A stretch of 64,000 bases of DNA from Pseudomonas fluorescens (GCF_902497855.1 NZ_CABVHU010000018.1:1-64000); one strand, 5' to 3'. Shown: positions 52,535 through 62,437, numbered from the stretch's first letter. Numbers and translations are program-made. The notes: generated by a model from the letters alone, not told the origin.

Positions 52535-54016
52535 TTACTCGAACCAGTGGGCTCGGGCGGCCATGATCAACTTGCCGGCACGATCATCGTCAATGCCGTC
52601 GATGTCGAGCAGATCGTCAATAGACTGCTCGGCCAGGTCTTCGCGGGTAATTACGCCGCGCACCGCCAGTTCCATCGCCAAATCCTTGTCCATACCCTCA
52701 AGCGAGAGCAGGTCTTCGGCCGGATGGGCGTCTGCCAGCTTTTCCTCAGTAGCGATGGCTTTGGTCAACAAACGATCCTTGGCACGAGCGCGAAGCTCGT
52801 TGACGGTTTCCTCGTCAAAGCCGTCGATGTTGAGCATTTCTTCCAACGGTACGTAGGCAATCTCTTCCAGGCTGGTGAAGCCTTCATCTACCAGCACCTG
52901 TGCCAGGTCTTCGTCGACTTCCAGCTCGTCGATGAAGTTGCGCAGGATATCGCCGGTTTCTGCTTGCTGCTTAGCCTGGATGTCCGATTCGGTCATCACG
53001 TTCAGGGTCCAGCCAGTCAACTGGCTGGCCAGACGCACGTTCTGACCTCCGCGACCGATGGCCTGAGCCAGATTGTCTGCGCCAACGGCGATGTCCATGG
53101 CATGGGCATCCTCGTCAACGATAATTGCCGCCACTTCAGCCGGCGACATTGCATTGATCACGAACTGAGCCGGGTTGTCGTCCCACAGGACGATGTCCAC
53201 ACGCTCACCGCCCAACTCACCCGACACTGCCTGGACGCGCGAACCGCGCATGCCGATGCAAGCGCCTTGCGGGTCGATGCGTTTGTCCTTGGAGCGGACC
53301 GCGATCTTGGCGCGCGAACCCGGGTCCCGGGACGCCGCCATGACTTCGATCAGGCCTTCAGCGATTTCCGGCACTTCGATGCGGAACAACTCGATCAGCA
53401 TTTCCGGCGCGGTACGCGACAGGATCAGCTGCGGGCCGCGGTTCTCGGTGCGGATTTCCTTGAGCAGCGCGCGCAGGCGCACGCCAACCCGGAAGGTTTC
53501 GCGAGAAATGATGTCTTCGCGGGCCAGCAACGCTTCTGCGTTGTTACCCAGGTCGACGATCACGTTGTCGCGGGTCACTTTCTTCACGGTGCCGGAAATG
53601 ATCTCTCCCAGGCGCTCGCGATAGGCATCAACGACTTGAGCACGTTCGGCTTCGCGAACTTTCTGCACGATGACTTGCTTGGCAGTCTGTGCAGCGATGC
53701 GGCCGAATTCGATGGACTCGATCTTTTCTTCGACGACGTCACCGACCTGAGCACCAGGATGCGTTTCTGCAACCTTGCTCGGCCAGGTTTCGATGGCCGG
53801 ATCGTCCAGGTCCGCTTCTTCGACGACCGTCCAGCGACGGAAGGTCTCGTAAGCGCCGGTGTGGCGATTGATTTCCACACGCAGATCGACTTCGTCCTCG
53901 AAACGTTTTTTGGTAGCAGTGGCCAGAGCCAGCTCCAGCGCTTCAAAAATTACGTTTGCCGGTACGCCCTTTTCATTGGATACCGACTCAACAACCAGCA
54001 GTACTTCTTTGCTCAT
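52535..54016 (-). CDS. nusA: Transcription termination/antitermination factor NusA
   Basis: This 493-residue protein has an N-terminal RNA-polymerase-binding domain (1-130), S1 (about 135-200) and two KH domains (about 230-345). Two C-terminal acidic repeats each carry a helix-hairpin-helix-like core (LLSLEGMDKDLAMEL near 438). ATG 54016 is chosen because it gives the typical MSKEVLLVVE start; seven upstream codons in frame have no site. It follows rimP with a gap of 47 bases. Confidence 0.97.
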   Translation of the reverse strand: MSKEVLLVVESVSNEKGVPANVIFEALELALATATKKRFEDEVDLRVEINRHTGAYETFRRWTVVEEADLDDPAIETWPSKVAETHPGAQVGDVVEEKIESIEFGRIAAQTAKQVIVQKVREAERAQVVDAYRERLGEIISGTVKKVTRDNVIVDLGNNAEALLAREDIISRETFRVGVRLRALLKEIRTENRGPQLILSRTAPEMLIELFRIEVPEIAEGLIEVMAASRDPGSRAKIAVRSKDKRIDPQGACIGMRGSRVQAVSGELGGERVDIVLWDDNPAQFVINAMSPAEVAAIIVDEDAHAMDIAVGADNLAQAIGRGGQNVRLASQLTGWTLNVMTESDIQAKQQAETGDILRNFIDELEVDEDLAQVLVDEGFTSLEEIAYVPLEEMLNIDGFDEETVNELRARAKDRLLTKAIATEEKLADAHPAEDLLSLEGMDKDLAMELAVRGVITREDLAEQSIDDLLDIDGIDDDRAGKLIMAARAHWFE

Positions 54017-54063
54017 CGTACGCCTCGCCTTTCGCAAGCCATTGGATCCGCGGGATCCGCGTC

Positions 54064-54522
54064 TCAGTCAAAACTGGGAATAATGTTGGCCTTGTCGATC
54101 ATATCGATCGGCAACAGGAATTCATGGTCTTCAACCTGCACCACGACGTCCTGCTCTTCTACACCGCGCAGAAGGCCCTGAAAGTTGCGTCGCCCTTCAA
54201 AAGGCGAGCGCAGCTTGATCTTCACTTGTTCACCGGCAAATTTTGCAAACTGCTCAATAGTGAACAGCGGGCGTTCCATGCCAGGCGAGGAAACTTCAAG
54301 GGTGTATTCAACGGCGATCGGATCTTCAACATCCAGGACACCGCTGATCTGACGGCTGACGATGGCGCAATCGTCCACCAGCACACCGCCTTCTTTATCA
54401 ATATAAACGCGCAACATTGAGTGGCGACCCTGAGCCGAAAACTCAATACCCCAGCATTCATAGCCCAGGGCCACGACCACCGGGGCCAACAAGGCCTGCA
54501 ACTCTTCTAGCTTGCTCGACAC
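54064..54522 (-). CDS. rimP: Ribosome maturation factor RimP
   Basis: This 152-residue protein is needed for 30S subunit maturation. It has the SSKLEELQALL opening, GYECWGIEF near 22, and the RVYIDKEGGV block near 40. GTG 54522 is the start because it has a GAGGGGG site and gives the normal 152-residue length. The frame extends 21 codons upstream into the leader, where the next gene is tRNA-fMet. It leads the nusA-infB-rbfA-truB-rpsO-pnp run. Confidence 0.95.
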   Translation of the reverse strand: MSSKLEELQALLAPVVVALGYECWGIEFSAQGRHSMLRVYIDKEGGVLVDDCAIVSRQISGVLDVEDPIAVEYTLEVSSPGMERPLFTIEQFAKFAGEQVKIKLRSPFEGRRNFQGLLRGVEEQDVVVQVEDHEFLLPIDMIDKANIIPSFD

Positions 54523-54628
54523 CTGAACCCCCTCGTGCATGTATGTGCATGCTATGCAAAATAAAAAAATGGGCGAAACGCCCATCCTTGAAACGCCGTC
54601 GAACAGCGGCGTAGAAAGTGTCCAGCTA

Positions 54629-54656
54629 ACAAAAAGCCCCTGAAAAGGGGCTCCTG
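54629..54656 (-). terminator. Terminator between tRNA-fMet and rimP
   Basis: On the minus strand GGAGCCCC and GGGGCTTTTTG form a short stem around TTTTCA with a T run. The same layout occurs at metY-rimP in E. coli. Confidence 0.85.
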
Positions 54657-54660
54657 AAAC

Positions 54661-54737
<77 letters not shown>

Positions 54738-54800
54738 ACAAAGCTGGGGCGGAAGTATACGACCGATCCCTCACAGGGTCAATGTAACCTTCCACCTACA

Positions 54801-54824
54801 AGAAAGCCCGCAACAGCGGGCTCT
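54801..54824 (-). terminator. Terminator between tRNA-Leu and tRNA-fMet
   Basis: AGCCCGC and GCGGGCT pair around a four-base loop, followed by TTCTTG on the minus strand. Confidence 0.7.
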
Positions 54825-54833
54825 CCTGATAAT

Positions 54834-54919
54834 TGGTACCGAGAAGGGGACTCGAACCCCTACACCCTATGGGCACAACCACCTCAAGGTTGCGTGTCTA
54901 CCAATTCCACCACCTCGGC
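54834..54919 (-). tRNA. tRNA-Leu (anticodon GAG)
   Basis: An 86-base class II tRNA has a long variable arm (GTGCCCATAGGGTG region). The anticodon loop is TTGAGGT (GAG), the T-arm is GGTTCGAGTCC, and CCA is encoded. It lies directly downstream of secG. Confidence 0.95.
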
Positions 54920-54941
54920 AATACTGCGTTTGAAACCCTTC

Positions 54942-55325
54942 TTACTTCTGCTCTTGAGCTGGAGGCACGTCAGTCGCTGGAGTAGCCGACTTTTGCTCTT
55001 GAAGCACCGGGACATCATCAGAAGCCGGTTGTTGCTTTGGAACTTCCAACACTGCCGGGTTTGGCAAACCTACTTGAGTCAGCTGGTGAGCTTTCTCTTT
55101 AGCAAAGTAACCTAACCCTAAGCTGGTTATGAAGAAACCTGCGGCAAGTATAGCAGTAAACTTACTAAGAAAGGTAGAGGAACCTTGGCTTCCGAACACA
55201 GTATTTGAAGCACCTGCTCCGAAAGACGCGCCAGCATCCGCACCTTTACCCTGCTGCAGCAAAACCAGAGCAACTACGCCCAATGCACCCAGCAGATGAA
55301 AAACGACTACGACTGTTTCCAGCAT
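54942..55325 (-). CDS. secG: Preprotein translocase subunit SecG
   Basis: This 127-residue inner-membrane subunit of the Sec translocon has two helices (about 3-25 and 52-72), separated by the conserved LLQQGKGADAGASFG loop. The C-terminal tail is a low-complexity proline/glutamine/alanine stretch (PAQEQK). The ATG lies five bases after the tpiA stop. Upstream residues of the open frame lie within the tpiA end and are rejected. Confidence 0.95.
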   Translation of the reverse strand: MLETVVVVFHLLGALGVVALVLLQQGKGADAGASFGAGASNTVFGSQGSSTFLSKFTAILAAGFFITSLGLGYFAKEKAHQLTQVGLPNPAVLEVPKQQPASDDVPVLQEQKSATPATDVPPAQEQK

Positions 55326-55329
55326 TTTT

Positions 55330-56085
55330 TCAGTTTCCCGCGGCGCGACAGATCGCACCGAACTCATCTGCATTCAGGGACGCTCCACCAATGAGCCCCC
55401 CATCGATATCCGGCATGCCGAACAGTTCGACCGCATTGGCCGCCTTCACGCTGCCGCCGTATAGAAGCCGCACACCTTGTGCGACTTCAGAATTCTTTTC
55501 CGCCAACTGGGCGCGAATGGCTGCGTGCACATCCTGCGCCTGTTGCGGCGAAGCAGTCAGCCCGGTGCCAATGGCCCAGACCGGCTCGTAAGCGATGACC
55601 GCCTTGGCAAAGACACCGACACCCAGCTCCTCGATGATACTGTCCAGCTGACGCCCGACAACTTCAAGAGTTTTCCCGGCTTCGCGCTGCTCAAGGGTTT
55701 CCCCTATGCACAACACCGGAATCAAGCCACATGCCTGTGCCGCTGCGAACTTGCGGATCAGCATTCCGTCCTGCTCGCCCATGATCTGGCGGCGCTCGGA
55801 ATGCCCGACAAGCACCAGGGAACAACCTGCATCCACCAACTGACTCGGTGCAACTTCACCGGTCAATGCGCCTTGCATGGATTCCACCGCAGAGTTCTGC
55901 GCGCCGATCGAAATCGGCTGGTCTTTCAAGCCATCAATCACTTGATTGATATGCAGGCAAGACGGGAATACCGCAACGTCAACATCGCTCGGCAAGTCCA
56001 GACGGCGGAGGCCGTCAATCAGCTCAGCGACGCTGGTGCGGGTACCGTGCATCTTCCAGTTACCAGCTACCATAGGGCGACGCAT
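55330..56085 (-). CDS. tpiA: Triosephosphate isomerase
   Basis: This 251-residue glycolytic TIM barrel interconverts dihydroxyacetone phosphate and glyceraldehyde 3-phosphate. GNWKMHG near residues 7-13, GHSERR near 95 (catalytic histidine), AYEPVWAIGTG near 165 (catalytic glutamate) and LYGGSV near 210 are present. It is downstream of glmM and immediately precedes secG, a standard gammaproteobacterial order. Confidence 0.97.
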   Translation of the reverse strand: MRRPMVAGNWKMHGTRTSVAELIDGLRRLDLPSDVDVAVFPSCLHINQVIDGLKDQPISIGAQNSAVESMQGALTGEVAPSQLVDAGCSLVLVGHSERRQIMGEQDGMLIRKFAAAQACGLIPVLCIGETLEQREAGKTLEVVGRQLDSIIEELGVGVFAKAVIAYEPVWAIGTGLTASPQQAQDVHAAIRAQLAEKNSEVAQGVRLLYGGSVKAANAVELFGMPDIDGGLIGGASLNADEFGAICRAAGN

Positions 56086-56151
56086 GCTGTACCTCGTCGG
56101 TCAAAGTGGGCGCAGATGTTACCCAACACAATCATGGCTGGCAAGCCGAAT

Positions 56152-57489
56152 TCAGGCAGAAACTGCAGTAACCAGGTTTGCCAGCTCTTCGGCGTGGCCG
56201 CGAACCTGCGTTTCGTCCTCGCCTTCGACCATTACCCGCACCAACGGCTCCGTCCCGGACTTGCGCAACAGCACGCGCCCGCGACCGGCCATGGCCTGGG
56301 TCACGCGCTCGCTGGCCTCCTTGACCGCCGGATGATCGAGGGGGCTTGCACCACCGCCGAAACGCACGTTGATCAGCACCTGAGGGCACTTGCGCAATGG
56401 CTGACGCGATTGCGCCAGACTTTCGGAGCGCCGCTTGAGCGCCATCAGTACCTGCAAGGCCGCAATGATCGCATCACCGGTGGTGGTGTGGCTGAAGCAG
56501 ACAATGTGCCCCGAGTTTTCACCACCCACCAGCCAATCACGCTCCTGCAACTCGGAGATGACGTACCGGTCGCCGACGTTGGCCCGTACAAAGGGAATGC
56601 CCAGGTCCGCCAGGGCCAGCTCCAGCCCCAGGTTACTCATCAGCGTACCGACCACACCGCCCTGCAACTTGCCGCGCTCCTGCAGGTCGCGAGCAATGAT
56701 GAACAGCAATTCGTCACCGTCGACGACAGCGCCGGTGTGATCGACCATCTGCACCCGGTCGCCATCGCCATCAAAGGCGATACCCAAATCGGCGTGCTCG
56801 GCCAATACGGCAGCCTGCAACGGCTCCATATGGGTCGAACCGCAGTTGTCGTTGATGTTCAGGCCATTGGGATGGGCAGAAAGTACAACGACCTCGGCGC
56901 CCAGCTCACGGAACACACTCGGCGCCACCTTGTAGGTCGCACCGTGAGCGCAGTCGAGCACGATCTTCAGGCCCGCGAAGCTGGTGCCGGTCGGGACGCT
57001 GCTCTTGCAGAACTCGATGTAGCGGCCCGACGCATCGTTGATGCGCGAGACCTTGCCGATCTTGCTCGACTCGACCACGGTCATCGGGGTGTCGAGCAAT
57101 TCTTCGATCATGTGTTCGACTTCATCCGGAAGCTTGGTGCCCTTTCCAGAGAAAAACTTGATGCCGTTGTCGTCGTGCGGATTGTGCGAGGCGCTGATCA
57201 CGATGCCGGCTTCGGCATGGAAGGTGCGCGTCAGATAGGCGATGGCCGGCGTCGGCATCGGACCCAGGAGCAAGACATCGGCACCTGCCGACGTCAGTCC
57301 GGCTTCAAGCGCCGATTCGAACATGTAGCCGGAGATCCGGGTGTCCTTGCCTACCAGTACCTTGCAGGCGCCCATCTTGCGGAACGCCATACCCGCAGCC
57401 CAACCGAGCTTGAGCATGAAATCAGGCGTGATCGGGTATTCGCCGACGCGACCACGAATGCCGTCGGTACCAAAGTATTTTTTAGTCAT
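56152..57489 (-). CDS. glmM: Phosphoglucosamine mutase
   Basis: This 445-residue enzyme makes glucosamine 1-phosphate for peptidoglycan and lipopolysaccharide precursors. The catalytic phosphoserine is in ISASHNPHDDNG near residue 101. The metal-binding DGDGDR lies near 243, and the sugar-binding GGENSGH near 327. The C-terminal phosphate-binding RKSGTEPLVRVM is intact. It is 16 bases after folP. Confidence 0.97.
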   Translation of the reverse strand: MTKKYFGTDGIRGRVGEYPITPDFMLKLGWAAGMAFRKMGACKVLVGKDTRISGYMFESALEAGLTSAGADVLLLGPMPTPAIAYLTRTFHAEAGIVISASHNPHDDNGIKFFSGKGTKLPDEVEHMIEELLDTPMTVVESSKIGKVSRINDASGRYIEFCKSSVPTGTSFAGLKIVLDCAHGATYKVAPSVFRELGAEVVVLSAHPNGLNINDNCGSTHMEPLQAAVLAEHADLGIAFDGDGDRVQMVDHTGAVVDGDELLFIIARDLQERGKLQGGVVGTLMSNLGLELALADLGIPFVRANVGDRYVISELQERDWLVGGENSGHIVCFSHTTTGDAIIAALQVLMALKRRSESLAQSRQPLRKCPQVLINVRFGGGASPLDHPAVKEASERVTQAMAGRGRVLLRKSGTEPLVRVMVEGEDETQVRGHAEELANLVTAVSA

Positions 57490-57505
57490 AAGCGCTCCAT
57501 CCTTC

Positions 57506-58357
57506 TTATTCGGCTGATTCCACTGCGGCGATCATCCGCAGTACATCGACTGTTTCGGCCACATCATGGACGCGCAATATACGCGCTCCCTTGAATGAGG
57601 CCAGCGCCGCGAGCGCCAGACCGCCATACAGGCGTTCTCCGACCGGGCGATTCAAGGCCTGGCCTATCATGCTCTTTCGCGAAACCCCGACCAACAGGGG
57701 CCGCCCCAAGGCATGCAAGGCCTCCATATGCTTGAACAAGCTTAGATTGTGTTGCAGGTTTTTGGCGAAACCGAAACCCGGATCAAGAATGATCCGCTCG
57801 ACGGGTATGCCTGCCGCTGCACATTGCGCCATGCGTCCGGCAAGAAACTCACCGACCTCCCCGGTCACGTCCCGATATTGCGGATTGTCCTGCATGTCGC
57901 CCGGCTCACCGAGCATATGCATCAGGCAGACCGGCAAGCCGGTGGCCGCGGCCGCATCCAGCGCGCCATCGCGTTGCAGCGAACGCACGTCATTGATCAA
58001 CCCGGCCCCCAGCCGTGCGGTTTCGCGCATGACGGACGGGGTCGAGGTATCAACCGAGATGATGACATCCAACTCGCGATGAATTCGCTCGACGATGGGC
58101 GCTACGCGCTCGAGCTCCTCCAGCGGCGAAACCGCCCTGGCACCCGGCCGGGTCGATTCGCCACCGACATCGATCAGCGTCGCGCCGGCCGCCACCATGG
58201 CTTCGGCGTGGCGCAAGGCCGCATCGAGCTGGTTATATTGGCCACCGTCAGAAAAGGAATCGGGAGTGACATTGAGAATACCCATGACATGCGTCAGGGC
58301 CAAATCAAGAACCCGGTTGCCGCAAGGCAACCGGGTCGAGGACTGAACAGAAGTCAT
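57506..58357 (-). CDS. folP: Dihydropteroate synthase
   Basis: This 283-residue enzyme joins p-aminobenzoate to dihydropterin pyrophosphate in folate synthesis and is the sulfonamide target. MGILNVTPDSFSDGG near residues 24-38, GGESTRPGA near 64, and the C-terminal RVHDV block are present. It lies eight bases after ftsH, so the two are probably transcribed together. Confidence 0.96.
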   Translation of the reverse strand: MTSVQSSTRLPCGNRVLDLALTHVMGILNVTPDSFSDGGQYNQLDAALRHAEAMVAAGATLIDVGGESTRPGARAVSPLEELERVAPIVERIHRELDVIISVDTSTPSVMRETARLGAGLINDVRSLQRDGALDAAAATGLPVCLMHMLGEPGDMQDNPQYRDVTGEVGEFLAGRMAQCAAAGIPVERIILDPGFGFAKNLQHNLSLFKHMEALHALGRPLLVGVSRKSMIGQALNRPVGERLYGGLALAALASFKGARILRVHDVAETVDVLRMIAAVESAE

Positions 58358-58365
58358 TTCAAACC

Positions 58366-60285
58366 TTAAACGTCAGCAGCCGGACCGCCGATAGGTGTTT
58401 CCGGACGCTCGCCCTGCACCACCGGAGGCGTTCCGGACGTACCGGTACCACCCGACCAGTCGCGAGGTTCGCGAGGCGTACGACCCGCCATGATGTCATC
58501 GATCTGATCGGCATCGATCGTTTCGTACTTCATCAAGGCATCGGCCATGGCGTCGAGCTTGTCACGGTTATCCGTGAGAATCTGCTTGGCCGTGCCGTAG
58601 CACTGGTCAATGATGCTGCGCACTTCGGAGTCGATCAGCTTCGCTGTCTCGCCGGAGAAGCTGGTGCCCTGACCGCCGCCACCGCGACCGAGGAACACTT
58701 CACCCTCTTCTTCGGCGTACATCAGCGGACCGAGTTTTTCCGACAGGCCCCACTTGGTCACCATGTTCCGCGCAATCTGGCTGGCACGCATGATGTCGTT
58801 GGATGCACCGGTGGTGACACCGTCGAAGCCAAGGGTCATTTCTTCAGCGATACGGCCGCCGTAGAGCGAGCAGATCTGACTGATCAAAGCCCGCTTGGAC
58901 AGGCTGTAGCGATCTTCTTCCGGCAGGAACATAGTCACGCCCAAGGCACGACCGCGGGGGATGATCGACACCTTGTAGACCGGGTCATGCTCAGGCACGA
59001 CGCGACCGACAATGGCGTGGCCGGCTTCGTGATAAGCGGTGTTCTGCTTCTCTTTCTCGGACATGACCATGGATTTGCGCTCGGCACCCATCATGATCTT
59101 GTCTTTGGCCAGTTCGAACTCTTTCATTTCAACGATGCGCTTGCCGGCACGGGCGGCGAACAGCGACGCCTCGTTCACCAGGTTCGCCAGGTCGGCACCG
59201 GAGAAACCAGGGGTACCACGGGCGATCACAGCCGGAGCGACGTCGTCACCCATTGGCACCTTGCGCATGTGGACCTTGAGAATCTGCTCACGGCCACGGA
59301 TATCCGGCAGGCCGACCACTACCTGACGGTCGAAACGGCCCGGACGCAGCAGCGCCGGGTCCAGTACGTCCGGACGGTTGGTGGCCGCGATGACGATGAT
59401 GCCGTCATTCATTTCGAAGCCGTCCATCTCTACCAGCAACTGGTTGAGGGTCTGTTCGCGCTCGTCGTGACCGCCACCCATGCCGGCGCCACGGTGGCGA
59501 CCGACGGCGTCGATTTCATCGATGAAGATGATGCATGGCGCGTGTTTCTTGGCCTGCTCGAACATGTCGCGAACACGGCTGGCACCGACACCGACGAACA
59601 TTTCGACGAAATCGGAACCGGAAATGGTGAAGAACGGCACTTTGGCTTCGCCGGCAATCGCCTTGGCGAGCAAGGTTTTACCGGTACCCGGAGGACCGAC
59701 CATCAGTACGCCGCGGGGAATGCGACCGCCCAGGCGCTGGAACTTGCCCGGATCGCGCAGGAATTCAACCAGCTCGCCGACTTCTTCCTTGGCTTCGTCG
59801 CAACCGGCAACGTCACCCAGGGTGGTTTTCACCTGGTCTTCGGAGAGCAGGCGCGCCTTGCTCTTGCCGAAGCTCATCGGCCCGCCCTTGCCGCCCGCAC
59901 CGCCCTGCATCTGCCGCATGAAAAACATGAACACGGCGATGATCACCAGGATCGGGAAGCTTGCGACCAGCAGCTGAGTCCAGATGCTTTGCTGTTCAGG
60001 CTGCTTGCCTTCGACCACGACGTGGTTGTCCACGAGGTCGCCGATCAGACCGTTATCCTGGATTGCCGGACGAATGGTCTTGAAGCTGTCGCCATCGTTG
60101 CGCTTGCCGGTAATCACATAGCCGTCGACGGCTACGCGCTCGACCTTGCCATCCTTGACCTGCTGGATGAAGTCGGAATAGTTGAGGGTCTGCGGCTCGT
60201 TAGGGCTGGAGAAGTTGTTCATCACCGTCACCAGGACTGCCGCGATGATCAACCACAGGATCAGATTCTTTGCCATATCGTTCAA
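58366..60285 (-). CDS. ftsH: ATP-dependent zinc metalloprotease FtsH
   Basis: This 639-residue membrane AAA+ protease degrades SecY, LpxC-type and other membrane targets. It has N-terminal helices (about 5-25 and 100-122), Walker A GPPGTGKT near residue 198, the second region of homology, and the zinc site HEAGH near 423. TTG 60285 is chosen since AGAGGG lies seven bases upstream; the nearest ATG (60276) would be 16 bases away, although it gives the classical MAKNLILWL start. The two options differ by three residues. It leads folP, glmM, tpiA and secG. Confidence 0.95.
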   Translation of the reverse strand: MNDMAKNLILWLIIAAVLVTVMNNFSSPNEPQTLNYSDFIQQVKDGKVERVAVDGYVITGKRNDGDSFKTIRPAIQDNGLIGDLVDNHVVVEGKQPEQQSIWTQLLVASFPILVIIAVFMFFMRQMQGGAGGKGGPMSFGKSKARLLSEDQVKTTLGDVAGCDEAKEEVGELVEFLRDPGKFQRLGGRIPRGVLMVGPPGTGKTLLAKAIAGEAKVPFFTISGSDFVEMFVGVGASRVRDMFEQAKKHAPCIIFIDEIDAVGRHRGAGMGGGHDEREQTLNQLLVEMDGFEMNDGIIVIAATNRPDVLDPALLRPGRFDRQVVVGLPDIRGREQILKVHMRKVPMGDDVAPAVIARGTPGFSGADLANLVNEASLFAARAGKRIVEMKEFELAKDKIMMGAERKSMVMSEKEKQNTAYHEAGHAIVGRVVPEHDPVYKVSIIPRGRALGVTMFLPEEDRYSLSKRALISQICSLYGGRIAEEMTLGFDGVTTGASNDIMRASQIARNMVTKWGLSEKLGPLMYAEEEGEVFLGRGGGGQGTSFSGETAKLIDSEVRSIIDQCYGTAKQILTDNRDKLDAMADALMKYETIDADQIDDIMAGRTPREPRDWSGGTGTSGTPPVVQGERPETPIGGPAADV

Positions 60286-60478
60286 TTAACTACCCTCTGA
60301 AGCAAGCGCCGCTGATGGCGCGCGCCTCGCATGATATTCACCGGCCTAACTTACTACATTACCTACGACTCTGGCAGGCGTCGTCTGTAACCCTTTGTGA
60401 AACACTTTCTACACAATATTCGCTAATGCTCTTGGGGCGAAATACGAAAATCCTATCGACCCGCAAAAAAACCTCGAT

Positions 60479-61108
60479 TTACTCACTACGGCCGCGGTAG
60501 CCCCAAGCCAGCATGTATTGCTCGCGGGAACTGCCACGGGAAGAGTCCGGCTTGATCATCTGGACCTTGTCGAATTTCTGACGAGCGTCCTTCACGTAAG
60601 CATCAAACCCTTCGCCCTGAAACACCTTGATCACGAAATTACCACCCGGCTTGAGTATCCGAGCCGCCAGATCAAGAGCCAGCTCACATAGAAACATGGC
60701 TTTTGGCATGTCCACCTCAGGCGTACCACTCATATTGGGGGCCATATCGGAAATCACAAGGTCCACCTGCGAATTACCCACGGCTTCAAGGATCTGAGCG
60801 AGCACTTCGTCCTGGGTGAAGTCACCCTGGATGAAAGTCACGTCCGGAATGCTGTCCATTTCCAGGATGTCCGAGGCGATCAGACGCCCCTGACCACCGA
60901 TCAGCCGACTAGTGACCTGCGACCAGCCGCCGGGCGCCGCACCCAGGTCGACAACGCTCATACCTGGACGGATCAGTTTGTATTTCTCCTGGACCTCCAG
61001 AAGCTTGTAACTCGCACGCGAGCGGTAACCATCCTTCTGCGCCTGCTTCACATAGGGATCATTGACATGTCTTTGCAGCCACTTAAGGCTTGTCTTGGAA
61101 CGGGCCAC
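60479..61108 (-). CDS. rlmE: 23S rRNA 2'-O-methyltransferase RlmE (FtsJ)
   Basis: This 209-residue SAM-dependent enzyme methylates U2552 in 23S rRNA. The K-D-K-E catalytic set is in YRSRASYKL near residues 28-36, SDMAPNMSG near 120 and FQGEGFDAY near 165. The SAM-binding block VVDLGAAPGGWSQ is near 55. It is 193 bases upstream of ftsH. Divergent yhbY starts 105 bases from its start, the standard pair. Confidence 0.96.
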   Translation of the reverse strand: MARSKTSLKWLQRHVNDPYVKQAQKDGYRSRASYKLLEVQEKYKLIRPGMSVVDLGAAPGGWSQVTSRLIGGQGRLIASDILEMDSIPDVTFIQGDFTQDEVLAQILEAVGNSQVDLVISDMAPNMSGTPEVDMPKAMFLCELALDLAARILKPGGNFVIKVFQGEGFDAYVKDARQKFDKVQMIKPDSSRGSSREQYMLAWGYRGRSE

Positions 61109-61213
61109 GGGCCACCTCGAAAATAAAACGGGTCGTGATTAACTGGGCGGTCCCGGACTCGCTCGGGTAAACTGGCCGCCGCTTTTTACAAGATCAGACG
61201 CAGGGGTCAGATT

Positions 61214-61522
61214 ATGCCGCTCACTCAAGAGCAGAAGAAACAGTACAAATCCATTGGCCACCATCTGAAACCAGTTTTGACTGTGGCTGACAACGGTTTG
61301 ACTGAAGGTGTGTTAGCCGAGCTTGAACGCGCTTTGGCGGATCACGAGCTGATTAAAATCAAGCTCAACATCCTCGATCGCGAGTCGCGCCTGGCGAACA
61401 TTGCAGAACTGTGCAAGGTCGGCAAAGCGGACCTGGTTCAGGTCATCGGCAAGATGGCACTGATTTACCGCAAGAACTTCAGCGTCAACAAGCAGCTGTC
61501 GAACGTCCATCGCTTCAAGTGA
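61214..61522 (+). CDS. yhbY: Ribosome assembly RNA-binding protein YhbY
   Basis: This 102-residue CRM-domain protein associates with pre-50S particles. It has the GxxG-like basic loop and the LKPVLTVADNGLTEGV block near residues 17-33. It is the only plus-strand gene in this half of the window, and its start lies in the divergent gap with rlmE. Its role in 50S maturation is family knowledge. Confidence 0.92.
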   Translation: MPLTQEQKKQYKSIGHHLKPVLTVADNGLTEGVLAELERALADHELIKIKLNILDRESRLANIAELCKVGKADLVQVIGKMALIYRKNFSVNKQLSNVHRFK

Positions 61523-61531
61523 TGACAAGGG

Positions 61532-61936
61532 TCAAGGGTGTGCTTCGCGCACCCTGCCACTCCATCCCGGTACCGGCTGCAACACCAGCACCAACCCGGA
61601 AAACCCCAGGATCAGATAGCTGAACAGCTGCCAACGCACTGCATCCGGCCAGCCGAAGTGCACCGCGAAGTACATCGCGCACGCATACAGCGCCATCATC
61701 AGCAGTTGCCCGCGAATATCGCGCCATAGACTGGCAAGGCCCTCGGCCTGAACCAGCACCAAAGCCTGAAAAATCACACACACTGCGGCGAAACCCACCA
61801 TCAGTGTATTGAGCATGCCCACGATTTCGTCGATCAGCAGCGGTGCCAGGCCGATATGACCCAGCACCGGCAGCAGACCGATATGCAACAGCCACAGGCC
61901 GCCCACCCATAACATCTGGGTCAGCTGCCACAGCAT
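61532..61936 (-). CDS. DUF4149 membrane protein
   Basis: This 134-residue protein has about four membrane helices and the LWVGGLWLLHIGLLP opening near residue 9. The DUF4149 family has no established function. ATG 61936 directly abuts a perfect 9-bp hairpin (GGCGCCCGC with GCGGGCGCC, 61937-61959), and no ribosome site is exposed, which is unusual. It is 28 bases downstream of greA and convergent with yhbY. Location after greA-carB is conserved in pseudomonads by memory. Confidence 0.82.
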   Translation of the reverse strand: MLWQLTQMLWVGGLWLLHIGLLPVLGHIGLAPLLIDEIVGMLNTLMVGFAAVCVIFQALVLVQAEGLASLWRDIRGQLLMMALYACAMYFAVHFGWPDAVRWQLFSYLILGFSGLVLVLQPVPGWSGRVREAHP

Positions 61937-61959
61937 GGCGCCCGCATGCAGCGGGCGCC
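61937..61959 (-). other. Perfect hairpin abutting the DUF4149 start codon
   Basis: A 9-bp stem of only G-C pairs around a five-base loop ends exactly one base before ATG 61936 on the minus strand. On the plus strand TTCTTT follows it, so it may double as a yhbY-side terminator. Confidence 0.7.
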
Positions 61960-61964
61960 TTCTT

Positions 61965-62437
61965 TCAGATGTGACGAACTTCGACAATCTCGTACTCGAT
62001 AACGCCACCAGGCGTTTTCACGGCGACCACATCACCCTCTTCCTTGGCAATCAAGGCGCGAGCCAGTGGCGAACCCACCGAAATCTTGCCGAGTTTGAAG
62101 TCAGCCTCATCCTCACCCACGATGTGGTAAGTGACGCGCTCATCCGTCTCGACATTGGCGATTTCAACGGTGGTGCCGAAAATCACTTTGCCGGTGTGAG
62201 GAATGGTCGTGACATCGATGATGACCTGGTTCTGAATCCGGCCTTCGATGTCACGAATCCGCGCCTCGACCATCCCCTGCTGCTCGCGGGCAGCATGGTA
62301 TTCGGCGTTTTCCTTCAAGTCGCCCAGTTCGCGGGCCGTGCCGATGTCCTGGCTGAGCTTCGGACGGACGACCTTGGTCAGGTGAGCGTGTTCTTCTTCC
62401 AGGGCTTTGGCGCCCTTGACGGTCATTGGGTATTTGA

